This document shows, in pieces, positions 36,660-45,209 of a stretch of DNA of 64,000 nt. Location: the NCBI RefSeq assembly GCF_004745525.1, contig NZ_RKLY01000008.1, positions 1 to 64,000 of the forward strand, read 5' to 3'. The notes beneath the pieces were generated by a model. That model searched no databases and was not told where the DNA came from. It saw only the letters and a list, made by a program, of their open reading frames with translations. This DNA comes from Companilactobacillus suantsaicola. Its GTDB lineage: Bacteria; Bacillota; Bacilli; Lactobacillales; Lactobacillaceae. Every line of letters starts with the position of its first letter. Position 1 is the stretch's first letter. The translations under genes and the position numbers were made by a program.

Positions 36660-36855
36660 AACTTTTACCTCAGGATATTTTTCTTTTAAAAACAAAAGCA
36701 GCGGATACCTTTTTGTATTCGCTGTTATTTTACTATGTTTTGGGTTGGGGTTCTATTGGTTTGGACTTTGGTTTGTTTCTATTTGGATAACCATGGTTCT
36801 TTTTGGTTATGGCGGTTGTTCTGTTGGGAATAACCATGGTTCTATGCCATATAGC
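36660..36855. repeat. Non-coding stretch with AACCATGGTT repeats
   Basis: T/G-rich DNA upstream of sdaAB with three degenerate units around GGATAACCATGGTTCTTTTTGG, GGTTATGGCGGTTGTTC and GGGAATAACCATGGTTCTATG, ending next to the family B repeat. An AGCGGATACC/GGTATCCGCT-like stem at about 36698-36725 may be part of the promoter region. Confidence 0.5.
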
Positions 36856-36984
36856 TAAAACGCGTTCCGCAGGGCCAACTCCCTCCGAGATAACAAAATT
36901 TCCCAAATCACCCGCAAAGTGCGGCGGGCAATTCGTGAAATTACGTTATCCTCCGGGAGCTGACCGCCCCTGCTACACGCTCTA
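36856..36984 (-). repeat. Family B hairpin repeat at stop codon of second C69 dipeptidase
   Basis: Minus strand: dipeptidase stop TAG is followed by AGCGTGTAGCAGGGGCGG and the copy ends GCCCTGCGGAACGCGTTTTAG. Arms CTCCCGGAGGATAACGTAATTTC and GAAATTTTGTTATCTCGGAG pair (tip CCCGC/GCGGG). Its stem type matches 22378, 57244 and 61216. Confidence 0.85.
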
Positions 36985-38409
36985 CAAATTTGGATCCATC
37001 AAGAATGTCAACTTCGACATCTCGGCACCTTTCGTAACTAAATCGGCCAAATGTTCTCTGGTTTTATCATTATAGTGTTTAACTATTTCTTTATTCATCT
37101 GTGTCAAATAGTCTGTCAATGCTTCTCCTGACATGGTTTTAGCTTTCTTGTCTACTTCGGCAATCTTAGTTCTAGCCCATTGTGACAAAGCTTTTTGATA
37201 GTCTAAATTTGGTTCGACGAATTCCTTGTAGTGACTTTCCACTACCATCGCTAAGGTTGTATATAGCCAGTAAGCGCTCTTCAAATCTAATTTTTCTGGT
37301 GTGTAACTGAATGATTCGTCGATATCATTGGCGTTGGTGAAAAATGGTACTTGTGGGCAGAAGCTTGGAATTCCAAAGCCGGTCCACTCTAGGCCTGCAG
37401 CACCATTTTTACTGGAATCACGCATTTGAAGAATGTGGGAATTGGCAGTTCTGGAGAGTGAAATTGAACGATAAGTTTTCTTGTCGTGTTCACTGCCACT
37501 GCCTAGTGGATCATATTTTGTTTCGTTGTAGTGAGACTTCAAAATATACTGAACGTCTTCAACGGCAATTTTCTTTTCAGCTTTTCTGATGAATGGTAAT
37601 TCAGCTGATTCAGGATCTTGTTCAATTGATGGATTCAAGTATTTTTGAGCAAACCAAACTCTTGGTGTGTTGTAATGATGATCTTTTTCAGTATCCGTGC
37701 CAAAAATGTGGCGGAAGTCCCAACGGTCGGAGTCGGGATTCAAATTGTTTTCGGCAACAAATTTCTGAATGCCATCGGCCCACATGTAATTTTCTGAGTC
37801 GTTGAAGTCGATATCTTGAATTGCCACCTGGTTGGCAGCTACGGCGTAACAGTCGTCAGGAATACGAACCGCTACCCATTGATGACCAGTAACAACTTCC
37901 ATGTACCAAACTTCATCTTTGTCGTTGAATTGCAAACCGTTTCCTTCAGCTGAACCATATTTGGCAACTAGTTCACCCAGATATTTAACTCCTTCTCGTG
38001 CTGAATCAATATAAGGTAACACTAAGGTAGCTAGTGAATCTTCAGCCAAACCATTCTCCACATAAGGATCACAGGCTAAAACTTTTTCGTTGGCATAAAC
38101 ACTTTCAGTTGCGCTCATACCGACGTTTTTTTCATTAAAACCATCTTCTTCATTAGGGCCAGTCGTTTGGTCGACACTAGGTGTAGAAGTGTAGCGATAG
38201 CCATTTTCTGGATATGGCATGGTCATTTGGTTGTAAGCTGAAACATAAGTTGCGTGACGGTTATTAACACTTGGTTGCACGATCACTTTTTTCGGATAAA
38301 TTGCGTTCATTCGATCTTCATTTCTTGAGATATAAGTTGCGCCATCCATGGAAGCTTTCTTGCCTACCATGATTGAGGTACAAGCTGATAATTCGATACG
38401 ATCTGTCAT
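36982..38409 (-). CDS. pepD: C69 family dipeptidase (second paralogue)
   Basis: 475 residues, paralogue of 32367-33779. The nucleophile Cys is in SACTSIMVGKKASMDG, with ISRNEDRM, NEKNVGMSATESV and EVVTGHQWVAVRIPDD. ATG 38409 follows GGGGGAAAT; a longer frame to 38475 lies in the upstream terminator region. The 3' ends of the two copies, including GATCCAAATTT before the stop, are almost the same in DNA sequence although the middle parts differ, suggesting recombination or conversion near the repeats. Confidence 0.92.
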   Translation of the reverse strand: MTDRIELSACTSIMVGKKASMDGATYISRNEDRMNAIYPKKVIVQPSVNNRHATYVSAYNQMTMPYPENGYRYTSTPSVDQTTGPNEEDGFNEKNVGMSATESVYANEKVLACDPYVENGLAEDSLATLVLPYIDSAREGVKYLGELVAKYGSAEGNGLQFNDKDEVWYMEVVTGHQWVAVRIPDDCYAVAANQVAIQDIDFNDSENYMWADGIQKFVAENNLNPDSDRWDFRHIFGTDTEKDHHYNTPRVWFAQKYLNPSIEQDPESAELPFIRKAEKKIAVEDVQYILKSHYNETKYDPLGSGSEHDKKTYRSISLSRTANSHILQMRDSSKNGAAGLEWTGFGIPSFCPQVPFFTNANDIDESFSYTPEKLDLKSAYWLYTTLAMVVESHYKEFVEPNLDYQKALSQWARTKIAEVDKKAKTMSGEALTDYLTQMNKEIVKHYNDKTREHLADLVTKGAEMSKLTFLMDPNL

Positions 38410-38451
38410 TTTATTTCCCCCATTTGTTTGTTTCTTACAATTATCATCATA

Positions 38452-38502
38452 CTCGTTATAAAAAAAACACTCCACATAATTTGTGAAGTGTTTGTTAAGT
38501 AA
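38452..38502 (-). terminator. Intrinsic terminator of the bgl/cel unit
   Basis: AAACACTTCAC/GTGGAGTGTTT stem followed by a long T run on the minus strand, downstream of the PTS gene. Confidence 0.8.
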
Positions 38503-38518
38503 TTAGTATTTCTAACTA

Positions 38519-39838
38519 TTAAGCTGCTTGTACAGTGTCGTCTTTAGATTCCTTCATAAGAACTTTATCGTTGATCATTACGAATGGAATGTAAACTAGA
38601 ACACCTAGAACAAAGGTAATCAATTGGATAACAACGGCACGCCAGTCACCAGCAGTTGCTAGGAAGGCTGAGAATCCGATTGGTGTTGTCCATGGAACTT
38701 GAATGACACAAGGACTCATCCAACCTAATGTTGTTGTTACGTAACTAATTACAAGACCCATAACTGGAACTAATACGAATGGGATAGCTAATGAAATGTT
38801 ATAAACGATTGGGTAACCGAAGATAACAGGTTCGTTAATGTTGAAAATACCAGGTGCGATTGATAATTTTGAAACGTTCTTTGTTACGGCACTACGTCCA
38901 ACTAAGAATGTAGCAACTAGTAAACAAAGTGTTGAACCTGAACCACCCATCAAACCATAAGTTTGAACTTGGGAAACGTTGATAATATTAGGAATAGCTT
39001 TACCAGCATTATATGCGGCAATGTTTTGTGTAATATTGATGATCAAAAGTGGTTCTAGGATTGAACTGTAAATAACTGATTGGTGAATACCGAACAACCA
39101 GAGTAAGTTACCTAGTGAGTAAAGAATGATAACTCCCCAGATACCTGTACCAATGTGACGTAATGGTTCTTGGATGAATGTTGTGATCAAGTTGATCAAA
39201 TTCATTCCGGCCAAGTTGTAAAGTAGTGCTGAAATAATAGCTGAACATGATAGAACAATGATGATAGGAATCAAAACATCAAATGATTTACCAACAGCTG
39301 GTGGAACGTTATCACCTAAGTGAACTTGTAGTTTCTTGATTCTTGAAATTCTAACAAAAGCTTCAGTAGCAAGCAAACCAACGATAACACCGGCGAACAT
39401 TGCTCCTGTACCTAAGTTTGAATATGGTAGAACAGCTGAAACATCAACTGCTTTTTTAGCACCATCAGGAATTAATGAAACTGTGTTAGGCATCATAGTA
39501 ACTAAGGCTGCCATTGATACCAAGGCAGCAGCGATTGGGTTATCGAATTTTCTATTCTTAGCTAAACAATAACCGATCATAGCTGCAATTAAAATACCTG
39601 AAATATTTAGTGTCGCATTACTCAATAAGGTTCCCCAATATTGAACATGCGTTAAAGTGTCACCTTTGAAGATCCATGTGAACACTGTGTTATTTAACAA
39701 AACCGCTAATCCAGCAAGGATATACAACGGCATGATTGTGGCAAACGCATCACGCAATGAACGTAGATGAATTTGCGCACCCATTTTGGCTGCAAATGTC
39801 GCAAATTTGTCAGCCGCTTTTGAATTCTGTAATGACAT
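38519..39838 (-). CDS. celB: PTS system, cellobiose/lactose-type EIIC component
   Basis: 439-residue membrane permease of the Lac family PTS. About eight to ten hydrophobic segments; GSGSTLCLLVATFLVGRS and NINEPVIFGYPIVYN (substrate-binding NEP motif near residue 335) are typical. Imports beta-glucosides as 6-phosphates. EIIA and EIIB genes are not in the window, so these must be supplied in trans. SD GGGGGCG, ATG. It lies 39 bp downstream of the phospho-beta-glucosidase gene, forming one unit. Confidence 0.94.
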   Translation of the reverse strand: MSLQNSKAADKFATFAAKMGAQIHLRSLRDAFATIMPLYILAGLAVLLNNTVFTWIFKGDTLTHVQYWGTLLSNATLNISGILIAAMIGYCLAKNRKFDNPIAAALVSMAALVTMMPNTVSLIPDGAKKAVDVSAVLPYSNLGTGAMFAGVIVGLLATEAFVRISRIKKLQVHLGDNVPPAVGKSFDVLIPIIIVLSCSAIISALLYNLAGMNLINLITTFIQEPLRHIGTGIWGVIILYSLGNLLWLFGIHQSVIYSSILEPLLIINITQNIAAYNAGKAIPNIINVSQVQTYGLMGGSGSTLCLLVATFLVGRSAVTKNVSKLSIAPGIFNINEPVIFGYPIVYNISLAIPFVLVPVMGLVISYVTTTLGWMSPCVIQVPWTTPIGFSAFLATAGDWRAVVIQLITFVLGVLVYIPFVMINDKVLMKESKDDTVQAA

Positions 39839-39877
39839 ACTTTCGCCCCCGAAAAAAGTTTATAAAAAATTCAAATC

Positions 39878-41269
39878 CTAATCCAAATCCGACAAATCAC
39901 CTCCATTAGTTGCGATAACGTGCTTCAACCACCAGTAACTCTTCTTTGGAACACGTTTCATGTCCAAAAGATCGTGGTTTGTACGGTTAACATAGACAGT
40001 TCCATAACGCTTATCCATGTTACCGCTTGAACTAGGAATGTCGATCAAGCCCCAGCCTAAGTATCCAATTACCTCAACACCATCTTCAAAAATAGCATCT
40101 TTCATAGCTTGGATATGGTCGCGGTGGTACTTGATACGATAATCATCTTGAATCTCACTGCCATCGAAGTCTTCACGAACACCGATACCATTTTCGATTG
40201 GGAACATTGGTACTCCGTACTCGTTGTAAACTTTTGTCAAAATGTCTCTGAAACCGAGTGGATCGATTTGCCAACCAAACTCTGAAGTTTCCAAATAAGG
40301 GTTCTTCTTAACACCTTTGTCTAAGTAGTAATTTGGAATTGTTCCTTCAGGAACCTTAGTTGAATCGATCGTATCGCTACGATAGTAACTAAAAGCAATA
40401 AAATCAGATGTCACCTTGATTAAAGTTTCATCGTCTTCTGGTTGATAATCCATATCAATGTTGTGGTTCTTAATGAAGGTAAGAACTTCATTGGAATAAC
40501 GACCATAAACGAAAACATCTAACAAATCACGATTGAGAAACTCGTTGATTTGGCGAGCGTATAAAATATCTTTTGGATTTGGTGATGCTGGATAGACTTC
40601 ACTATAGGCGAGCATCCCACCAATTTTGCAATCAGTATTTTCATGAATGTAATTAGTTACTCCTGCGTGAGCCAACATTACGTGATGGCTGATTTGATAC
40701 AACTCATCATCTGTTTTGTCACCCTTTAAGTAACCAGCAATTCGAAATGCTTCACTCATGTGATAGAGATTTTGCTCATTGAAGGTAATCCAATATTTAA
40801 CACGATCTCCAAAGCGTTTAACCATTTCTTCGCCATAACGCACAAAAGCATCAACAACGTGGCGTGATAAGAATCCGTTGTATTCCTCTGCTAAATGAAG
40901 AGGCATATCAAAATGGTACAAACAAATCATCGGTGTGATGTTCTTAGCTAAAAGTGCATCGATCAACTTATTGTAAAATTCGATACCTTCTTCATTGAAT
41001 TCACCGTCACCCTCTGGATTTACACGGCTCCAGGAAATTTGGAAACGATAGAAATTCATCCCTTGTTTAGCCATCAAATCAAAGTCTTCGCCGTAACGAT
41101 GATACTCATCGATTGCATCGTGCCAATCAGAAGCATCCTTTGTAGCTGGTCTCACATCGTAGACGGATTTACCTTTGCCTCCAATATTCCAAGCGCCCTC
41201 AGTTTGCATACTGGAAGTGGAATTACCCCAAAAGAAATTCTCTGGTAATTTATCTGTCATACTATTCAT
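39878..41269 (-). CDS. 6-phospho-beta-glucosidase (GH1)
   Basis: 463 residues, glycoside hydrolase family 1. TFNEQN gives the acid/base Glu near residue 165 and PIENGIG the nucleophile Glu near 358; WGLIDIPSSSGNMDKRYG is the aglycone-side block with basic residues typical of phospho-glycosidases. Cleaves beta-glucoside 6-phosphates brought by the PTS encoded next. A cre-like site and a perfect palindrome lie upstream. Two start ATGs (41269, 41260) are near GAGGTAG; I keep the longer. Confidence 0.94.
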   Translation of the reverse strand: MNSMTDKLPENFFWGNSTSSMQTEGAWNIGGKGKSVYDVRPATKDASDWHDAIDEYHRYGEDFDLMAKQGMNFYRFQISWSRVNPEGDGEFNEEGIEFYNKLIDALLAKNITPMICLYHFDMPLHLAEEYNGFLSRHVVDAFVRYGEEMVKRFGDRVKYWITFNEQNLYHMSEAFRIAGYLKGDKTDDELYQISHHVMLAHAGVTNYIHENTDCKIGGMLAYSEVYPASPNPKDILYARQINEFLNRDLLDVFVYGRYSNEVLTFIKNHNIDMDYQPEDDETLIKVTSDFIAFSYYRSDTIDSTKVPEGTIPNYYLDKGVKKNPYLETSEFGWQIDPLGFRDILTKVYNEYGVPMFPIENGIGVREDFDGSEIQDDYRIKYHRDHIQAMKDAIFEDGVEVIGYLGWGLIDIPSSSGNMDKRYGTVYVNRTNHDLLDMKRVPKKSYWWLKHVIATNGGDLSDLD

Positions 41270-41290
41270 CTACCTCACACATTTATTTTT

Positions 41291-41304
41291 TGAATACGTT
41301 TACA
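41291..41304 (-). promoter_or_regulatory. Probable cre site (CcpA)
   Basis: TGAATACGTTTACA fits the catabolite-responsive element consensus TGWAARCGYTWWCW with one mismatch and lies between the glucosidase start and its promoter. TGTAAACACTTTCA (about 41326-41339) and GAAAAACGTTTTCA (about 41372-41386) are weaker versions in the same interval. Confidence 0.6.
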
Positions 41305-41343
41305 GTATACATTATTTTTTACTCTTGTAAACACTTTCAGAGA

Positions 41344-41361
41344 AAAAAGTATATACTTTTT
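41344..41361. promoter_or_regulatory. Perfect 18-base palindrome, probable GntR operator
   Basis: AAAAAGTATATACTTTTT is fully symmetric and sits midway between the divergent glucosidase and GntR genes. GntR/HutC sugar regulators bind comparable AT-rich palindromes in divergent promoters. Confidence 0.65.
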
Positions 41362-41433
41362 AAAATATAAGGAAAAACGTTTTCAATCATGATAGAATGA
41401 ATTCGAATGAATTATTAGGGAGATATCGGTAAG

Positions 41434-42162
41434 ATGGCATATAAATATAAGGAAGTTGCTGACGGCATCAGAGAAGATATTAAATCTGGGAAATACGAAC
41501 CCGGTGAACTAATGCCTGATCAAAATCAAATCGCAAAAAAGTTCAATACTACTAGAATCACCGTTCATAAAGCATTACAACTATTGATTGTCGAAGGAAT
41601 GGTTTATTCAAAACGAGGCTCTGGAACTTATGTCAGAAAAGACTATTTACCAGATGATGCGACAACCAATCGCGGACAAGTTTCTCCTATTGATAAGCCA
41701 TTAGGGGCAACCTTGACGAACCAAGGCAAAAAAGTAACCAGTAAAGTCTTAGAATTATCCGCTCGTATCCCTACTCAAAAAGAGGCCGATGAGCTAATCA
41801 TCCCTCCTACTCAACCAGTTTATGTCATTCGTCGTGTTCGTTATGTTAATGGCGAAATATTTGCTTACGAACACACGATTATGCCCACTTCCATTGCCAC
41901 TTTAACCAAAAAGGTTTTAGAAGGCTCAATTTATGGGCATCTCTTAAAAGTAGCTAATTTAAGTATCGAAGGCTCACATCGAACTGTTCGAGCTGATGCA
42001 GCAAACGAAGAAGACCTTGAAACTGGTGTTGCCGAAAAAATTGGTGAACCTGTGATGGTGATTGACCAACTAAGCTATTTAGACGACGGTCAACCATTTG
42101 AAATTTCTCAATCTCGCTTTCCATATAAGACCAGTTCAATTACAGCGGATATTACTTTATAG
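41434..42162 (+). CDS. GntR/HutC-family regulator of beta-glucoside genes
   Basis: 242 residues. Winged helix MPDQNQIAKKFNTTRITVHKALQLLIVEGMVYSKRGSGTYV (about 30-70) and a UTRA domain (YVIRRVRYVNGEIFAYEHTIMP; PFEISQSRFPYKTSSI). Divergent to the glucosidase/PTS unit, with a perfect palindrome between; likely repressor induced by a phospho-glucoside. The gene ends TTATAG, and the bases after the TAG (AGAGTGGAACAAG) look like the left end of a family B repeat whose interior is lost, next to a family A composite. Confidence 0.92.
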   Translation: MAYKYKEVADGIREDIKSGKYEPGELMPDQNQIAKKFNTTRITVHKALQLLIVEGMVYSKRGSGTYVRKDYLPDDATTNRGQVSPIDKPLGATLTNQGKKVTSKVLELSARIPTQKEADELIIPPTQPVYVIRRVRYVNGEIFAYEHTIMPTSIATLTKKVLEGSIYGHLLKVANLSIEGSHRTVRADAANEEDLETGVAEKIGEPVMVIDQLSYLDDGQPFEISQSRFPYKTSSITADITL

Positions 42163-42193
42163 AGAGTGGAACAAGCTTGTTTATCTTGTTTCC
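42160..42193 (+). repeat. Truncated family B left end at the GntR stop codon
   Basis: TAGAGAGTGGAACAAGC then TTGTTTATCTTGTTTCC: the first 15 bases match the B left end (TAGAGCGTGGAACAGG), the rest is reduced to a short GGAACAAG/CTTGTTTCC stem. The family A composite starts at once. Confidence 0.55.
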
Positions 42194-42900
42194 TTGGATG
42201 GTGGTTAGATGCCGTCTTCCGCAACAGCTCTGGGAAACGCTGGAACGCTGTGGGCACAACTTGAAGCTTACGCAAAGTACGCGCAATCTCCAAGATTGGC
42301 CTTCTTGTAAGCGATAAATCGCCAACAAGAATTTCACGGCTGAGCATTTCCCAGAGCTGTTGCTCCAGACTGGATTTCAAATCTTTGCAGTATTTCAATA
42401 AATTCTGTAATGGATATACTTCTATTTATTAGTAAGCCAAACCTTGATACATGGTCTGGATACGTTTATAGATTCGATTAATTTAATTCCAAAAATAATA
42501 AAGAATCGCATAAAGCAAAAAAAGAAGCTATGTTAATGAAATAATTATTCATTAATACAGCTTCTTTATTTTTGAGTTAAATGGAATATTTTGTTGAAAG
42601 TTCTGTGATAACCGAATTATCAGGTTCTACAGAACAGATGTTACTATTCTTTAAATCATCCAAAGAAAATTTTGAATAGAATGGTCATCCCTAAATCAGT
42701 AGAAAGAAATAAATCATAGAATCACTATTCAGTCCGGAGCACAAGTCCTGTGATGTCAGGCTCCAAATTTTTGTTGGTGCTTTAGCACCTACAAAAGGCC
42801 AATCTTTGAGATTTTTCCGGGTTTGAAAAAGCTCAAAGTTGTGCCGACATTCTCCAGTCAATCACAGGACTTGTGCGGAGGACGGCATCCTTAGCCAACA
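42194..42900 (+). repeat. Composite repeat with terminator in the centre
   Basis: Left A copy (about 42194-42372; GGTGGTTAGATGCCGTCTTCCGC to TGTTGCTCCAGACT), a 350-bp AT-rich centre that contains a family C terminator (42521-42570), and an inverted right A copy (about 42731-42897; GTCCGGAGCACAAG to TTGTGCGGAGGACGGCAT). The right copy has a closing stem CACAAGTCCTGTGAT/ATCACAGGACTTGTG not seen in other copies but perfectly paired. Explains the whole gap between GntR and LCP genes. Confidence 0.85.
42521..42570 (+). terminator. Family C terminator hairpin
   Basis: AAAGAAGCT-GTTAATGA and TCATTAATACAGCTTCTTT pair and are followed by ATTTTT. It is inside the composite repeat rather than at a gene end. 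Confidence 0.7.
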
Positions 42901-42909
42901 AACAATTTA

Positions 42910-43932
42910 TTAGTAAGTATTATTACTATAAAAAGTAGTATTCAAGCCAAACGTATCGTAATCGGTACTGTCCTCATCGGAGAAGAAGTCTTCATTCTTT
43001 GCGTTCAACTTGGTTTCGGTGTTATTCAAGGTTTGATCACTCAGACCTAAGTTATCTCGTAAATTGTTTGAAGCTCTTTGCATTGTATCGGTTGGTAAAA
43101 TTTGATAAGAACTTCCATTGATCCAAGCGGTCTTGCCTTGAATTTGATTGAAGTCCATATTCTTAGAACTTGAGCGATACTTCAAAACGATTTCGTCAAT
43201 TTCTTTGGCCGTTAAATCGGTACTGATGTCGTCTTTTACGGTCTTGATCAATTCAGGAATTTTAACGATATATTTAGGTGTTTCTAATTTCTTAGTTACA
43301 GCTTTTAAAACTTGTTGCTGTCTAATTTGACGGCCATAGTCTCCACGTGGATCTTGATAACGCATCCGAGCATAAGTAAGAGCTTGCTTACCATTGAGAT
43401 GATGAGTTCCTTTAGGAATCGTTACACCATCAAAAGAAACTTTCAAATCACTTGTTACCGTTACTCCGCCGACGAAATCAACGGTCTTTTTCAGAGCATC
43501 CATATTAATTGCCACATGATAATCGACTGGTACACCTAACAAGCTGCCGACTGTTTTCTTAGCCATGGGTGATAGCCCAATATTATAGGCTGCGTTAATT
43601 TTTTGAACATTCTTCTTTTTGTCGCCGACCATTTCAGCCAACGCATCACGAGGAATCGAATAGGCTACAGTTTGTTGCTTCTTGGGATTCAAAGTCAAGA
43701 GCATCATCGTATCCGAATTACCACGATCGACTCGCCCATCGGCACCTGTATCAGCCCCTAATAACAGAATCGAAAATGGCTTCCCCTGTTTAATTTTTTT
43801 CGAAACACTACTTTTACTAGTATTCAAAGAATTCAGGGCATCCTGCATTTTATTGACGTAGATTCCTCCAATTGCCAACATTAATACGAGTATGATACCT
43901 AAAATTATTGAAAACACTTTTAATTTTTTCAT
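42910..43932 (-). CDS. LytR-CpsA-Psr family cell-wall polymer transferase
   Basis: 340 residues anchored by one N-terminal helix (FSIILGIILVLMLAIGGIYV, about 6-25). The catalytic LCP domain follows: PFSILLLGADTGADGRVDRGNSDTMMLLTLNP carries the Asp/Arg residues, YSIPRDALAEM and ALTYARMRYQDPRGDYGRQIRQQQVL the pyrophosphate-lipid binding Args. Transfers teichoic acids or capsular glycans to peptidoglycan outside the membrane. The Asn/Thr/Asp-rich C-tail is typical of such proteins in lactobacilli. SD AGGTAG. Single gene, bordered downstream by a composite repeat. Confidence 0.94.
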   Translation of the reverse strand: MKKLKVFSIILGIILVLMLAIGGIYVNKMQDALNSLNTSKSSVSKKIKQGKPFSILLLGADTGADGRVDRGNSDTMMLLTLNPKKQQTVAYSIPRDALAEMVGDKKKNVQKINAAYNIGLSPMAKKTVGSLLGVPVDYHVAINMDALKKTVDFVGGVTVTSDLKVSFDGVTIPKGTHHLNGKQALTYARMRYQDPRGDYGRQIRQQQVLKAVTKKLETPKYIVKIPELIKTVKDDISTDLTAKEIDEIVLKYRSSSKNMDFNQIQGKTAWINGSSYQILPTDTMQRASNNLRDNLGLSDQTLNNTETKLNAKNEDFFSDEDSTDYDTFGLNTTFYSNNTY

Positions 43933-44088
43933 GGTTTCTACCTTTAAAATTTATTATCACTTATTATAAATACAAATACTCCTCAATGACAAATTTTAAA
44001 ATAGAGACATATTGTAATAACATCGCTTTCATTAGGATTAGCTTAATGTTAATCTCAAGTTGAAGAAAATTTTAGGGGAAGTGATTTT

Positions 44089-44577
44089 ATGTCAAAATTA
44101 ACAGACACGCTCATCGTGATCGACATGCAAAAAGCACTTCGATACAGTTATAATTTCGATGATCTCATCAATCGGATCAACAAACGTATCGCACTTTACC
44201 GGGAACAAGATTTACCGATTATTTTTATCCAGCACCACGATAAAGATTTGGCCTTGAACAGTGATTTGTGGCAACTGGCTAAGAATTTGGACGTAAAAAA
44301 AGAAGACCTCAAGTTAGCAAAAACTCACTATGATGCCTTCTATCACACTGATCTTCAAAAGATTCTACAAGCAAAAAATATCAAAACATTAGAAATTTGT
44401 GGTGCTCAAACTGAATATTGTTGCGACGCTACAATTACCGTGGCCCATGATTTAGGCTACAAAATCCAAATGCAACACGACGCTACCACGACTTTCGACA
44501 ACAATTACATGATTGCCGAAGATACGATTTCATTCTTCGAAAATATTTGGGATGAAGATTTCGTTACTTTTGAATAA
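44089..44577 (+). CDS. Isochorismatase-family cysteine hydrolase
   Basis: 162 residues, alpha/beta hydrolase of the isochorismatase fold. DTLIVIDMQKAL gives the Asp, KTHYDAFYHT the Lys region, and CGAQTEYCCDATITVAHDLGY the catalytic Cys (residue about 110). Nicotinamidase-related or N-carbamoyl-type amidase activity is possible; the substrate is not evident. SD GGGGAAG, ATG. A terminator with AATTCCGACCAA/TTGGTCGGAATT follows at 44589-44620. Confidence 0.9.
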   Translation: MSKLTDTLIVIDMQKALRYSYNFDDLINRINKRIALYREQDLPIIFIQHHDKDLALNSDLWQLAKNLDVKKEDLKLAKTHYDAFYHTDLQKILQAKNIKTLEICGAQTEYCCDATITVAHDLGYKIQMQHDATTTFDNNYMIAEDTISFFENIWDEDFVTFE

Positions 44578-44587
44578 AACGTAAATT

Positions 44588-44622
44588 CCGACCAACTACT
44601 ATAATTGGTCGGAATTTTGTTC
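44588..44622. terminator. Bidirectional terminator
   Basis: AATTCCGACCAA and TTGGTCGGAATTTTG pair in a perfect 12-bp stem between convergent genes. Confidence 0.85.
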
Positions 44623-44891
44623 TAGGCGTATGCCACGTATCTGTGAATCAATTCGTAGCCATTGAGATTGAGCTTACCCAAAACTTTGTTGATAACATCA
44701 TCTGGGAAAACCGAATCTGACTTTCTGACTAAATAAAATTTTGACAAGTCGTCAGAATCGATCCAACGCCCTAATTTAGTCAATTCAACAAATTGTTTGG
44801 GGTCAAAATCAACCGAACGATCAAAGTCGATCGTGATGATTTCCCCTTCAAACCAGCTAATATTTGTGACTGTCTTTGGTACTTCGTCCAT
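44622..44891 (-). CDS. Unknown 89-residue protein
   Basis: Small acidic protein, no family recognised. Begins MDEVPKTVTNISWFEGEIITIDFDRSVDFDPKQF, with alternating hydrophobic pattern suggesting mixed alpha/beta and no membrane segment. SD AAGGGATG and a shared terminator downstream argue for a real gene. Neighbours give no clue. Confidence 0.6.
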   Translation of the reverse strand: MDEVPKTVTNISWFEGEIITIDFDRSVDFDPKQFVELTKLGRWIDSDDLSKFYLVRKSDSVFPDDVINKVLGKLNLNGYELIHRYVAYA

Positions 44892-45007
44892 TATCCATCA
44901 TCCCTTTGAATAAATTCTGAAATCGTTTACCATAAGACAATATAGCACGTTTCAACGTCAATTTGGGGCTAGTTTTCAAAATGTATAAATAAAGAGAGGA
45001 AAATTTT

Positions 45008-45127
45008 ATGAAATTATTTATTGGCATAGATTCTAAATCCCAATCACTCGACACAACTTGCTTAACTTCCGAAAATGATTCGCATAATTTATTTATTGAT
45101 AACTACCAACCGTTTATACGTTACTGA
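45008..45127 (+). pseudogene. IS110-like transposase N-terminal stub
   Basis: A 39-codon frame beginning MKLFIGIDSKSQSLDTTCL with an SD (AGAGGAAA). The start FIGIDSKSQSLDT resembles the N-terminal DEDD domain of IS110-family transposases (FIGIDVSSKxLD), after which homology stops at a TGA. No remainder of an element is seen. Evidence is the short match only. The following 80 bp hold just a terminator. Confidence 0.45.
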
Positions 45128-45162
45128 ATTTAATCCTAAAAAAAACTAAAAGATTCAAAACA

Positions 45163-45200
45163 AAAAGCCGACTAATTTTCACTAGTACGGCTTCTTTATT
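45163..45200. terminator. Family C-like terminator hairpin
   Basis: AAAAGCCGACTA and TAGTACGGCTTCTTT pair loosely around ATTTTCAC, followed by ATTTT. A shorter member of the recurring hairpin group. Confidence 0.55.
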
Positions 45201-45209
45201 TTGATTAAA

